A stretch of DNA of 64,000 bases from Blasia pusilla. Lineage: Eukaryota > Marchantiophyta > Marchantiopsida > Blasiales. A program made the position numbers and the translations under genes. Numbering within the stretch: position 1 is the first letter of the stretch; every line of letters begins with the position of its first letter. The stretch is from assembly GCA_050084515.1 (NCBI GenBank), contig CM114272.1:40238001-40302000 (forward strand). The letters run 5' to 3'. Below are positions 24,801-36,800 of this stretch, one piece after another. The notes beneath the pieces are model-generated. The model was given only the letters and a program-made list of their open reading frames with translations, was not told the origin of the DNA and searched no databases.

Positions 24801-27800
24801 TCACTTGGTTCAATTTCTTCTTGTGCATGCGCACTAGAAGACAGGTTTCCTTGCGCAGGGCCACGTATTCTGCCCACAAGGATGCATCGTCCTTGGCCTT
24901 GGCACATGCGAAATACATTTCCCTTCGTTTGGCAATGGCTGCCTTGAGTTCCAAGGACCACCATTTGACGGCTCTGCCACAGATTATCAATTTTCTGTCG
25001 ACAGCAATCTCAGCGGCATCTGTCACTCCAAGCTCCCACCATGTCAACACCATGTCCACAGTTGTTCTTGTGAACCCAAAGGTCTTGATGGTAGATTTAA
25101 TGAAAGTGTCAAATGCCAAGAGATTTTCTTCCAACTTGCCAAAGTATATCTTCTTGTTCCCCTCATGTTGGAATTTCTCTGTCCTACATTTCTTGATCAC
25201 TCTCCACTGCTTTGGTTGAGCATCTTAGTCTTTGCTGCAACTCCGTCCAGACCAACAAATGATCTGATCTTCCAATGTCTGTTGCATCCACCGTGAGTTT
25301 CCCACTGTGTGTAGAGTTCCTCATCCACAACTATGTAGTCCACAATGGAGCTTTCATTCTCCTTGAAGTTGACCCTAGTCTAAGCCGGGGAACCCGACTT
25401 ATGCCTGTCATTCAGTGCCATCAGTTGAAGTTCCTTCAACATCGTGATCAGCCATGTGCCATTGCCATTCACTCTCACATCTCCAAACATCCGGATCTCT
25501 GCTTGGGGATCAGTGCCTTCCCCACCCAGATGTTGAAGTCTCCCAGCAAGACTTTGTTCACCTTTATCTGGAACCCAAGGCAATCAGTTTTCACACTATC
25601 ATGTAACTCAAGGGATATGTATAATGGGTGTATTTACATGCCCACAAGCAGTGAATCTGCTGCTGTATCCACAAAGTTCCAGATACCCAAACAGAGACCT
25701 GTCACTAAGTGGGTTGGGGGTTGGCGTGCACGCTGTTGGCGTAGGTGTGGTTGCTTGCAACATGGAACCTCTTCATGTGCAGGCTCTTCATCGCTGGTTA
25801 CTTGGCGAGCACTAAAGATATTAGGTGTGGAGATCACCAGCCGTTTTGTGGAGATGGGCCTTTCCTTCAAGTTGGAACCACCCTCAAGTACCATAGCCCT
25901 CCAGTCGTAGGCACGTCTCAGTTCCTGAGAAACCTGGTTTTCGTGGCAAGCCAAGTATTGGCCTCCTCTGCCCTTGATAGTCGCCTTGAAGATACATTGA
26001 CGGCCATTCATCATCCGAGTAAGCCCAGCTGTAGCCAGGAATTCAAAGCTCAAAGCTGCGCACACGACCTTAAATGAGACAAAGTCCACTGTGGGATGAA
26101 CACTGAAAATGATCATGTGGAACTGTGGTCTCCTCCTATAGACCAGTAGGAACTCTCTGTCCATATCCAGGGGGCCTTCGAGTGTCTCACATAAGCATGC
26201 CGGTATTCCCCACCCAGCCTGGGGATGCTGAACTTTGGTATGTGCCTTTGATAGGATTGTGGGAGGACGGAGAGATGTTGGGCTCAAGGGCGCTGATTAT
26301 ATGTAGAGGTTTGGCAAACAACTGATTTAGGATATGGGGAGAATGTTTAAGCTCCCAGCCTGAGAGTCCAGAAAGGGACTCGCGGTCTTATTTGTGCGGA
26401 GGGGCTGCCTCCTAGCTGCAGGGTGCCCAAAGAGAGCCGGCTTGTTACCCCCAGAGATGGTGAACAGCCCTGGCAGCAGAGGACGGCCTGTGATTCCAGC
26501 TTCAGAAGAAGGAGAGGTCTCCAACTAATTCCACTGAACACCTTACTTGTGGCACAACGGCCACAAGTGACATGGATTACAGGACACAATAATCCACAAC
26601 TACTAACCAGGGGAAGGACATCGCAAGCTCACAACATGTTCCAACTACAGCAATGGGCAACTCGATAGAGAGTATTGCTATATTGCTTGCATGAGTTTCA
26701 CTCATTATAAGCTACCCAGGATCAGTGCTTTAGAACATGTCGTCCCAACATACCAGGCCTGTCAGGACTTGTAGTTTTGGGGCTTAAACCCAACCAGGCC
26801 AAGGTGGTAAGAGACTGTACTCATTAAGTAGTGCCTCTCGTAGCCTTGCGACCATAGACCCCGTGCCCTGGTTGGACAGTGCTTGAGACTGGGATGGGTG
26901 TAGAGTGAGGAGCAAGTGAAGAAGGTACCATATGAGAGGAGGGAGACACTCTCGTATTGTGTGAGTGCTGACCAAACAACGTGTTGGTGCGGAGCTTCCA
27001 AGTGTCAACCAAGAAACTCTTCACCATACTATCTTCTTAACCTGATTGGGATCCCCAATAGACATTACTTACCAGTGCAGCAGCTTTGGGCAATTAATCA
27101 AGGTTACTGAATGTGTTGAACAATTCTGGTGATACCAGCTTAGCAATATCAGCATATGGTCTTGCTCTGTGTGTTGTGAATTTTGCGCAGGAGACCAAGT
27201 AATGACTAGAGATTTCATCCCCATCGTCACACAAGGCGCAAGAGTTTAGTTGTGTTCCCATCCTGCTTTTCTTATGGTTCAAGGGGATTGCCCCTGTCCT
27301 ATACTTGAACTTGAGTCGGGTTCCCAAGCAAAGGGTTCCCCGCAAATAGTTCTTCAGTTCTGCTTCTCCGGATATATCGTCAAGAGAGAGAGAGGTCAGA
27401 CATTTTCATGGCTTCCTCCATGCTGTTCTGCTGTGAACGTTTGCCCGCTGCTTTGGTTGTGGTATCCACAAATGCTTTCTCATATTGCTCCCACAGTTCA
27501 GGCCCTGTTGGGAGCTTGGTTGCTTGCACAATCTCTTGAACCTTTTTCGTCGAAGATTTGGCCTGCTTTACAGGTCTTCTTTGGGTCCAAGTTTTCTCCA
27601 TCAACTCTTTAGGATAGCGATGTGGGTCCATTGTCTCCAACTGCCTCCGCCATTTCAACTCGGCGATGTCACGTCTATCCTCCAGGGGTTCCACTCCAAG
27701 TTCTGATCTCACAACAACTCTGGCTGTTGGTGAGGAAGCTGACATCATACCCCGGAACGCCTTCAGCTGCACAGCTTCAAGCCTGTCCCTTTGTTTGGTG

Positions 27801-30800
27801 TTGGCACCCCACACTGCTGCCCCATATTTCAGCGAGGGACGAATAGTATGCAAAATGACAGAGCGCTGTACTTCTGATGTGATGTCCTGGCATTGTAGGA
27901 ATCTTGACAGACCATTCACCTTCTTGTGGCCTATCTCAGTAGTCTTCTTGATGTGGGCACAGTGGGGATCCCTTATTCGCCCCAGTACCACTGTTGGTCT
28001 TGTTCCTCCTCCTTGCCATTGAAGATCATCACACCGCACTTCAGTACATTTGCCTCCATGCCCCACATGTCACACCAGATTTTGGTCAGGGAGATCATCT
28101 CTTGGAGTTTCTCTCCTGTTCTCTACGACAGGCACTACTTAATGAGTACAGTCTCCTGTTTCCTCTAAGCCACTAAAGTCATCAGCACACATGAGGGCAA
28201 CAACAGAGCTGTTGCCCACCGAAATGCCTAGTCCACTATCCTCCATTCCTTCCAATAGGGAATTCAAATGGTAAGAAAGAATGAATGAATAGATTTATTG
28301 TCCACAGGGACCCCACAGAGCCATGGGACTTAGTTTTGAGATTTAACAACAATTTTAGAGAGAGAGTAAGCACCAGCGAGGCCTAAGGGGTCCTCTGAGC
28401 CAGGTGAGTGTCGCTGGTCTTCACACAACTATGCAAGAATTTAGCAATCTGAATCTGATTCTGCCTAGCCATGAATGCGAGAACCTTGGGGGCCCGGTGA
28501 TCAAAGAGATCCGGGAAGTCAAGCCTAATGTGATTGTTAAAGGTGCAGTCGAAGAGGTAGTGATGTTCATCATCAATAAGCCCCGAGTTGCAAAATCTTC
28601 ATAATCTGTCCTCCCTTTTCTTCTGTGAGAAGTTTCCTTTCTCAATCTCAAGGTCAGTAGAGCCACATGTGAATCTCGCTAAAGTATGACGTAACTCAGT
28701 GGGAATGGGGGCAGAGATGTAAGAGTAGAGTAGAGTAGATTTTTAGTCCACGGGAAGCCAATCTGGCTTATGGGACCCCTTCCACATATGTGAAATTGAC
28801 ATCGCATCCGACATGGCACCTTCACATCTAGATTTGGGGTTCTCACTCAGGAGATTTGGTGCATGGATCTGCAGTTGTTCATGAGGGTGTGGTGGCGCCT
28901 CATTCTTTCACCATTTTTGTGAGATGTATTCCCCCTGCTTTCCAAGAGACGCTGGTGTCGGCCCCAGTTGATGGCAATGTAATTGCTCTGTAATTGTTCA
29001 GCAAGGTCCTGGTGGGTGGCCGTAGGCAGGTTGCCGATGGAGATTCCTCATTTCATGAGCCACTCCTTGCAGTCATAGTACCAATTTTTAGCCCCAAGGG
29101 TGGCACTACTTTTTGAAACCACATAGGCCCTGGCGGACAGACAATTGGGATCGTCCTCGCAGATATCCTTGTGGTGTTGGAGAAATGTGATCAGATTTTT
29201 AACAGCATGGATCTCCATCGGTACCTCCCCAAACTCAGCCAGTAGAATGTCGTGGGGAGTGGTTTTCCTAATACCAGACTCTGACGCATGAAGAGTTTCT
29301 GGGGGACCTCAAGGCCCTGGGGCTAAGCCTTGGGGCCGGGGCCCCACACCTCAGATGCATAGAGTGTGGCTGGGATCACCAGAGCTTTGAAGAGATGGAG
29401 TTTCTGTGGTATATGCCAGAGTTCTATTCTTCTGCAATTGGATTGCAGCAGGTGTAGATCCCTCAAGCCTGCATTGATCTTGTTGCGACTCCCATTGGTT
29501 CTCCATTGGTTGTTGGGTTTGAGTTGCACACCCAGGTATATGTATTCACCCACAATCTCAATAGTCTCCCTTCTCAGTCCCTGGCTGAAGGTGAAAGTGT
29601 GTGACCGCTGCGTTGTAGGGAGCTGTGATCCAAAGATGATTGTCTTCGTTTTCAGCAAGTTGACTTCCATGCCCGATTTGTTGCAGAAGCTAGATAGTGC
29701 ATTCAGGTAAAGTTGGAGCCCATGTGCTGTTCTAGATATCAGAACTATATCATTTGCAGACAACAGCAGTGGGATGAGGCAGTGTGCTAGCTCTGGTGGA
29801 GCTCCATTCACTCCAGAGGGCACCTCTTCAAGTTTGTCAATGTAGAGCCGGAACAATGTAGGTGATAGGGGACATCCTTGTTTGACTCCGGTGTTGGAGG
29901 ATAAAGTTTCAGATCTGCCCCTCTTAGTGGCAATCTGTGCTAACACCTGAGCATATAAGACCTTGATTGCTGTAAGTTGTAGTGGTGGGACACCCAACTC
30001 TTCAAGCCGTTTCCAAAGAGGTGCCCTTGGAACTGTGTCAAATGCCTTCTTGAAGTCTACAAAACAGCAGAACAAGTTACCCAGCTTGTGACCAACTCTG
30101 GACTTGGAAGAGAGAGTAAGCTTTAGCGTACACTGTTCCCTACAGTATAAACTCCTGGCAAGGTCATGTCGAGGCCAGTGCCCTGCACAATTGTACCCTC
30201 ACAATGTAGCAGCAGGCAAATGCATTGTCTGCTGCTAAGTCTGAGGGCGGGGGTGCCCTCAGACACAGAGGGCACTCCTGCCAATATTGGGACAAGGAGT
30301 TGTTGCAACACAAGCTCATATGTAGGGGACAAAACACAAGACGAGCCAAATACTGAAGATCATTCAAAGATTTACAATATCTTTCTGGACAATTGTATTC
30401 TTCAGCCAAGATGTGAGTAGCAATAGCTTTAAGGTAGACAGGAGGGCATCACAGTGGTGCCTACTGGCACACTGATTTAATACGGCAATAAGCCCAAATG
30501 AAATATCCAAGGAGCCATCGGAGGGGCCCACATAGGAGAGACTACTAGGGACTCAGAAGAGATGAAGGGAGCTGCTGGATACAGGTTGCTCTAAAACAAA
30601 TTGCATGCAGAACTTAACTTTCGGAAATTAGTGAGCAGCTTGACACCCAATCAAATGATTATTATGCAGGTCTACAAGAACTCTTGTGATGCGCACTCAC
30701 AGGAAAGATTCACATTCTTGTGATGCATCACGTTAACCATGTCTAGGAGACTTGTCAAGCTCGTAGACACCACCACCTAAAATAGGTCGGTCAGCAGACC

Positions 30801-33800
30801 ACAAATCCCTATCCAAGCAAGCCCACCTCCTGGTTGGTGACCCCAGATAAATTGGGGCCACAGAACTCAATCATCTTGAGCTCAATAACAAGCCAGGAGT
30901 GGAGCATCCATACAAGTTTCGCTTAACAGTCATGGCTCCAGGAGATGCTCCCTTGCAGGGATCACCTTTCAGTGTCTTGTATGAATGCTTTAATAGTCCT
31001 GATATGGACAGAATCAGTTCTACATTAGAACTGTTGCTAATCAGTTTTATGCTAGTCATTACACAATGTCTACTTTCACATAGACATTCTTACATTGTCT
31101 GCAACTTTTTTTCGAAACCGGTCTCAAAGGAGCAGCACAGAAAAGATGGAAGACCATTGCATGGCAGGGTATCAGGTGGAAGGGGTGACATCTCAAAGTA
31201 TGAGGTGGTATGGGCATCACCTTAAGAGCAGGAGTAGCCTAGATCTAACCAGAAAAGTTTAGTGGTAACTAGTGACCCGAGTTAACTGAGAGCAGTTTCA
31301 CCGTGGTAAATATCTAACCATGGTTCAATTTAAAATTACAGGTCAGTTGAGAGGGAGTTTGGAGTTTGAGCCTTAGACAATTTGATCTATAATCATGTCA
31401 ATTTGATCTATAATCATGTCGATGTCTGGATGGCTTTAGCATGTTCGACCCTCACAACTTAATCATTGATTCAGTCTCTTTGTTTGAACTTGCAGCTTGC
31501 GTATGCTCTCAGTGGAATATTGATTGACCAGTCAAAACTGAGCTCTGTTCTGCAAGAAGTAGCAATTTACAATAATCCAAAGGTATAAGACTTTTCATTT
31601 GTGGTAGATTTGGTCAAAGAATAACCTGCTCTTTGTCGAATCGTCTCTACCTATGATGTTTCGTTGTTGTGCTCTTTACGCTTAGCTTTTTCGCTACTAA
31701 ATAATGATGTTGGTGAGATTTGGGAAAGGATTCTGAGCAGGGAACTTTCAGATACCTTAAATTCCAGTCATTATTAACTAAAGTTTATGGTGGGGCTCTC
31801 TATGTCTCTGTTGTTCGCAGGTACAGGAACGAGGCTTCTATCAGCTGAAACCGGAGTATTGGAAGGAATTCGATCCTTTGTGTGCACATTACTATGCACA
31901 CGATCTAGAAGAGGCCCAGGTATTTCCTAAACTTGAATAACATGATGATCATGCCAAAGTGGCATGATCATCATGTCATAAAGTACCTGTACTAAGTCTA
32001 CCTTCTGCCACTTTCCATTTTGAGTGTCATTAAGAATATTTTTCCAGATATGCAACTGCTCTAAGATTCATCAGCTCTTTATAGCTTTTCATCTGAAAAT
32101 TTGCTGTATTAAGTTTGTACCGGAAGTATGATGTGATGTGTGATAAAGTCGTGTGATTTTAAACATTTCTTAGAGAGTAGTTCCTCTCTAACAAATGTTG
32201 GACGCTGGTTGTCAATGGCTAGATGAAGGGAAATCTTGGACATGGTTTGGCCAAGTCTATGGAATTGATGTTCTAATCATTGGTCATAATGAATGTTGAA
32301 TGCACTTGTCTATAGGAACGGGCTCTGGGTGTGGGCAAGCTGCCACAGTACTGGCGCCTTCCGTCCCCAAGAGAAGTCAAGCCGCCCTTTGACCGATTGA
32401 ACAGAATCCTGCATACACAGGTCGCATTCTTCACTTGAGCTAATTTAAATTTGGGAATGTGTCCCTGGACATGGATTTGAACTTGGGAGGCTGGAGTTTT
32501 TTCAATTATAATCTGTTTAGTTCAAATTTATTTGCTGATCAGTTTTCTTTTCTCACTTCTATTACAAGACTCCTTTACTAGTTCATGAATGGTTTTATGT
32601 AAGCAAGCAGGGCTTTGATTTCATGTATTTCATGATACACAAATGCGATGCAAATTAGAACATAAATTGATTTGCTTCGGTGTAAAACTCTGACTTACTT
32701 GTTTTGTAAAATCCGCTTGGCAGGCTTGCTATCAACTTCTATGGAATGTCCTTCATAATGTGACGAGCCTCATGAAATATGAAGCGACAGTAACATCAGC
32801 CGAGGCTCTGGGTGTCATGGCTCTTCAAATCTTAGCAATGGCTCTAGCTGATGTTCGGTATGAAGCTGATTCTAAAGTTAAAGCCTTTAGGATCGTTACG
32901 TGGGATTGTTGCTTAGGGTAAGGTAGGGTAAGGTTGGAAACAATTTCCTTCAAGTCTTGGATATACACCTAACAAAGGTTTCCCTCATATGATATTATTA
33001 GGATCAGAGCTGGAAAGCACCAAACCTCATCACGGTGTCAAAGCTGGCAGATGGAGGATGTGTCTTGTATGAAGCCTTACAACGACATTTCAGAGTTTAT
33101 CTATGCAAAGCCACACATCCACCCAGACACTGGATCTGTAAGTTGGGAGCGAAGGGAATCCTCCTCCACCTACCCAAGCATTTATGAAATGCTTATCCGT
33201 TTGCAGCAGGTCAAAGACTCTCTGCGTAAGTACTTGCTCCCATCTCAGATGTGATACTTTTGTGACAAATCTCAGCTAGCAACAGCACAGGGATTCCTAT
33301 ATGTCATAAAAACTGCTGAGTCATATAGTTTGGGTTGAATATCATGATTAAGCTTTTTTGTGATGTGGGATTATTTATGCACAGGCTTGGTGGACTCAGT
33401 TGATTATGTTGTACAACTTCTCTGCTCATACTCCATCACAAAATCTGGTTCAGAATCCAGCCGATCACAGGTACTACTTGTTTGCTTTGGCTATTTAGCC
33501 TCTTGTAGCAGGATCTGGTAATACTCATCAACTCAGCAAAGCATTGGCTCTTACGCAGTCAATTGCAATGCTATATCTACAGGTTTTTTATGGCGCCATG
33601 GGTGATGATGAACGAAGGAAGCTCAAAAAGCAGCGACAGGAGGCCATTCTGGCAGATTTTAAAGCAAGGTGTAGCTTTTGGAGAGGCATTTGGAACTTTC
33701 TGGAGGATGTGGTGTTGTGTACCTAGTACTGGCCACTTTAAGCTATTTGTGTGCTTAAGATCCTTTCTATAGTGTTGTTCTCTCACTTGAATCGTAGCTT

Positions 33801-36800
33801 AATTCTCAGCTTTTTATGGTTCTACTGAACAAAAGGTGGTCATGAACAGGCAAAAGGCTTTTCTTGACCAGATCCATCATGATGATGATTCAAGTGGCGT
33901 CAAGGCAAGGTATGAGGTAGGGACACCAACTGCAGAGGGTCATATACATCAGTCCTCAAGTGCTGGTGAAGGATCACCTTCAAGGGTAGTATCAGAAGAC
34001 AAGACCACTGTAGAGGATGAAACTCAGGACAAGGAGAGGCATGAATGCGCGTTTTGTCGAAGTGAGGTATGTTGTTGACCTGAAACATACTCAGATCTCT
34101 GAATTTTTTCTTGTCATTAACTGATATTGTCTCATCTTTAAGGTTATACCATGTGATATTCAGTGATTTTATAGGGTAATTTTTGACTTGCCTATATTCT
34201 GCAGACACCTATGATGAATCTTAGCCAGTCACTTCTGATTCTTTCATTGTTGATTGGATCAGTGTGATGGTAATGAGTCCCCTACAGGTTGGATTGCGTT
34301 GGTGCAACGGTACAACTTGCCAAGTGTGGTTCACAGTCGAGGCAAAGTTGTATGCAATGTCGATATGATTACAAGCTTGCTAGGAGGGTCCGAGCAGCCG
34401 GAAAGCAATGAAGGCAACATGCAGGATCTCTTGACAGTTGTAGCTGGCTCATCCAAACAAGAAGCATCATCATCAGGCCCTCTTGATCTTCATCCTACCG
34501 AACATGTCCGATGCTGTGGACACCAGGTGTGAAATGGTTGCAGCTGTCCAGATGCGTGACTCGCTGTTTCGCATATTGTGGAGTGCTACTATGCTCATCT
34601 ATGTTGGAAGAGTAGTATCTGGAATGGCTTGCTGGTGTTGATTGTAATGTTGAGATTTTATCATCTAGGTTGGATGAAATTTAAAGAGTGAGGCATGCTG
34701 ACTTTATTCTTGCATTCAGCAAAGCTTTGGTGAATAGTTCAGTAATATTTGATTCCTATTCCTAGTAGTTCTGAACTACATGGCCTTGAAGACTAAAATG
34801 CAGTGTTCAAAGTTGGATTTAGCTATCCCACCCGATTACAGAACATGCTGGTGGAATAGATCTTCCACGAACACTCTCTCACAATCACTTGCAGCATTGG
34901 GCTCGTAGATGCAAATTGTAGATAAAGTAATTTGATTCTCTCAAATTCTGAATGTGCTACAGAAGAAGTCACCCGGTGAACTTAGCTTTGTACAGTTGAA
35001 TGACTGAAGTGTGGGATGTTTTTATCTTGGTACCGATATTCTGACAAGTAAAATGGCCATGAACCGATTTCAGATGCATCAGAAGTGCTTTCAACGATAT
35101 GCCGACTCTCTTCTAAAACGACATTACAGTAAGGCTCCATATGAAGGTATGCTGTTTCTACTACAGGCAGTGAATAGAGTCAGTTTGGAATGATCAAAGT
35201 TCATAGAGTCAGTTTTATCAAGCCTAGTTGCATTTTAATAAATTGATCAACTTGTCAAGAATTTTTTTTGGCTTCATGTGTCATAAGTCGTACCTTGTAG
35301 TGGCTCTTCCTTTTAATTTTCGTGTCCATGTTTTTTAATAGTTGCAGATTTTTTTTCCTTGCATGATGTGTTTTTTTTTCTCCATATAGACGCAATCAGT
35401 TTTAGTAACAACTCATAGTAATCCCTCTCCAAAGTACTCATCGTTACTTCCACTGCACAGATTTGAGGGAAGTGTAGACTGGAACAATGCTTGTGTCGTG
35501 AGGTTAGCATCAACTGCCAGAATGTTGAAACTATCTTTAGTTTTCTATACAGCCATTGAGTAGTGAATTATTTGATTTGTGTACTTTGCACTAGTACTGT
35601 GGCTCAAGTATGAAAAGCGGCATCTTAGGAGTTTTGTATTTTCTGATCCTACTAAAGGATCAGAAAATACAAAACTCCTAAGATGTCGATCCATGTGAGA
35701 CATCTTTAGACCTGAATCATGATTGACCAGCAGAAGTATCTCCTTGTACAAAGTCAGAAGTGGCATCAGCTAAACCAACCATGCGTTCAGCTTGTATACA
35801 ATCAGCAAATCAGTTCCTAACTCACCTGCCAAATCAGAGCCCTACCATGATGTGACTCTTCTTATTATCTAACAGATTCTAAGAAGGATTCTACAGTCAC
35901 ACCTTGCACTCACAACACAGATCCTCAGAAGTCACGAGCTCAAAGATCACACATGACTCACAACACTTGAGCACAAACAGTCTTCATCAGCTATCTAGAC
36001 TAAACGACCTGCCTTCCAGTGAGGCACTAGCAAACACAGAACTTAGTCTCAATCTCCTCTTCCTACTCTCAGATCAGTCTGCAGCAGGGCCAGTGCTGCA
36101 CTATACACCAAGAGCCTCAGGAGTCCTCACCAAAACTGTGCATACTGTAGAATTAGCTTGTGCTCTCTAAACAGAGACATTATATACATGAGGGTGAGCA
36201 TCTCTGGCCCTTAGATCTTCTTGAACAGATCCATACCCTAAATATCTGATGGTGGCTAGCCCTAACTCGAGATTAACCCTAATTCGAGTTCACTCCTAAT
36301 TTGAGGTTACTCAAGAAGATACAAGAGCTCTAAGTTGTCTCCAACAAACTAAGTTAGTATCCAGCTAAGTTAGTATTCAACTGACTACTTTAAGGGCATG
36401 ACTAAACTAGATATTAACAAATTTCAACAAATCATAGTTTCATTTGCTCTTGGAATAGTTCCATGTGGTGCCCCCTTACTAGAGTTCCCCCATGGTATCC
36501 CAATTGGGTTTTTTCTTTCAATCCCTGTAAATGTTGAAAAACTTATACTTTCTTTGAATGCCATGGTGGTTGGATGTGTTCAGGAAAGGGCATTATAGAC
36601 CTTGCAAAGATGGACTTCCTTTGTCCCATCTGTCGACGCCTAGCAAATGTTCTCCTGCCAGATGTGAACAAAATCGTTCCTTGGGAGAGATTGCATGCCA
36701 ACCAAAACCAGCAAAAGGAAGAAGCTTCACAAGTGAAAGATGAGCAGCTTGATGAAGAGCAGGCTTTCTTTAGTCTCGAGGGTCTTATTCCTCAGGGATC

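Larger units (their letters stand above)
28275..30115 (-). mobile_element. LINE C, 5'-truncated, ATTC-tailed
   Basis: The minus-strand element ends at about 28280 with GTGGACAATAAATCTATTC and ATTC units, and contains the RT at 30075-29323. Its left (5') end stops near 30115, inside RT, where similarity to LINE sequence ceases. The 3' part matches the + strand fragment at 8132-8860. A short nested element sits at about 28716-28850. Confidence 0.85.

Noticed and set aside
26811-28160. DNA transposon with terminal inverted repeats
   Set aside because: The 33-bp inverted pair lies inside or beside LINE B, no transposase is between them, and no flanking target duplication is visible.
33002-33135. 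Alternative reading of this exon in a second open frame (DQSWKAPNLITV...)
   Set aside because: Both frames are open, but only the frame starting after the split Arg codon stays open to the donor at 33226 and joins the next exon in phase.
36398-36583. Separate small gene upstream of the exon at 36584
   Set aside because: The stretch is intron sequence leading into an acceptor. The phase fits the PRT6-type exon that begins at 36584.
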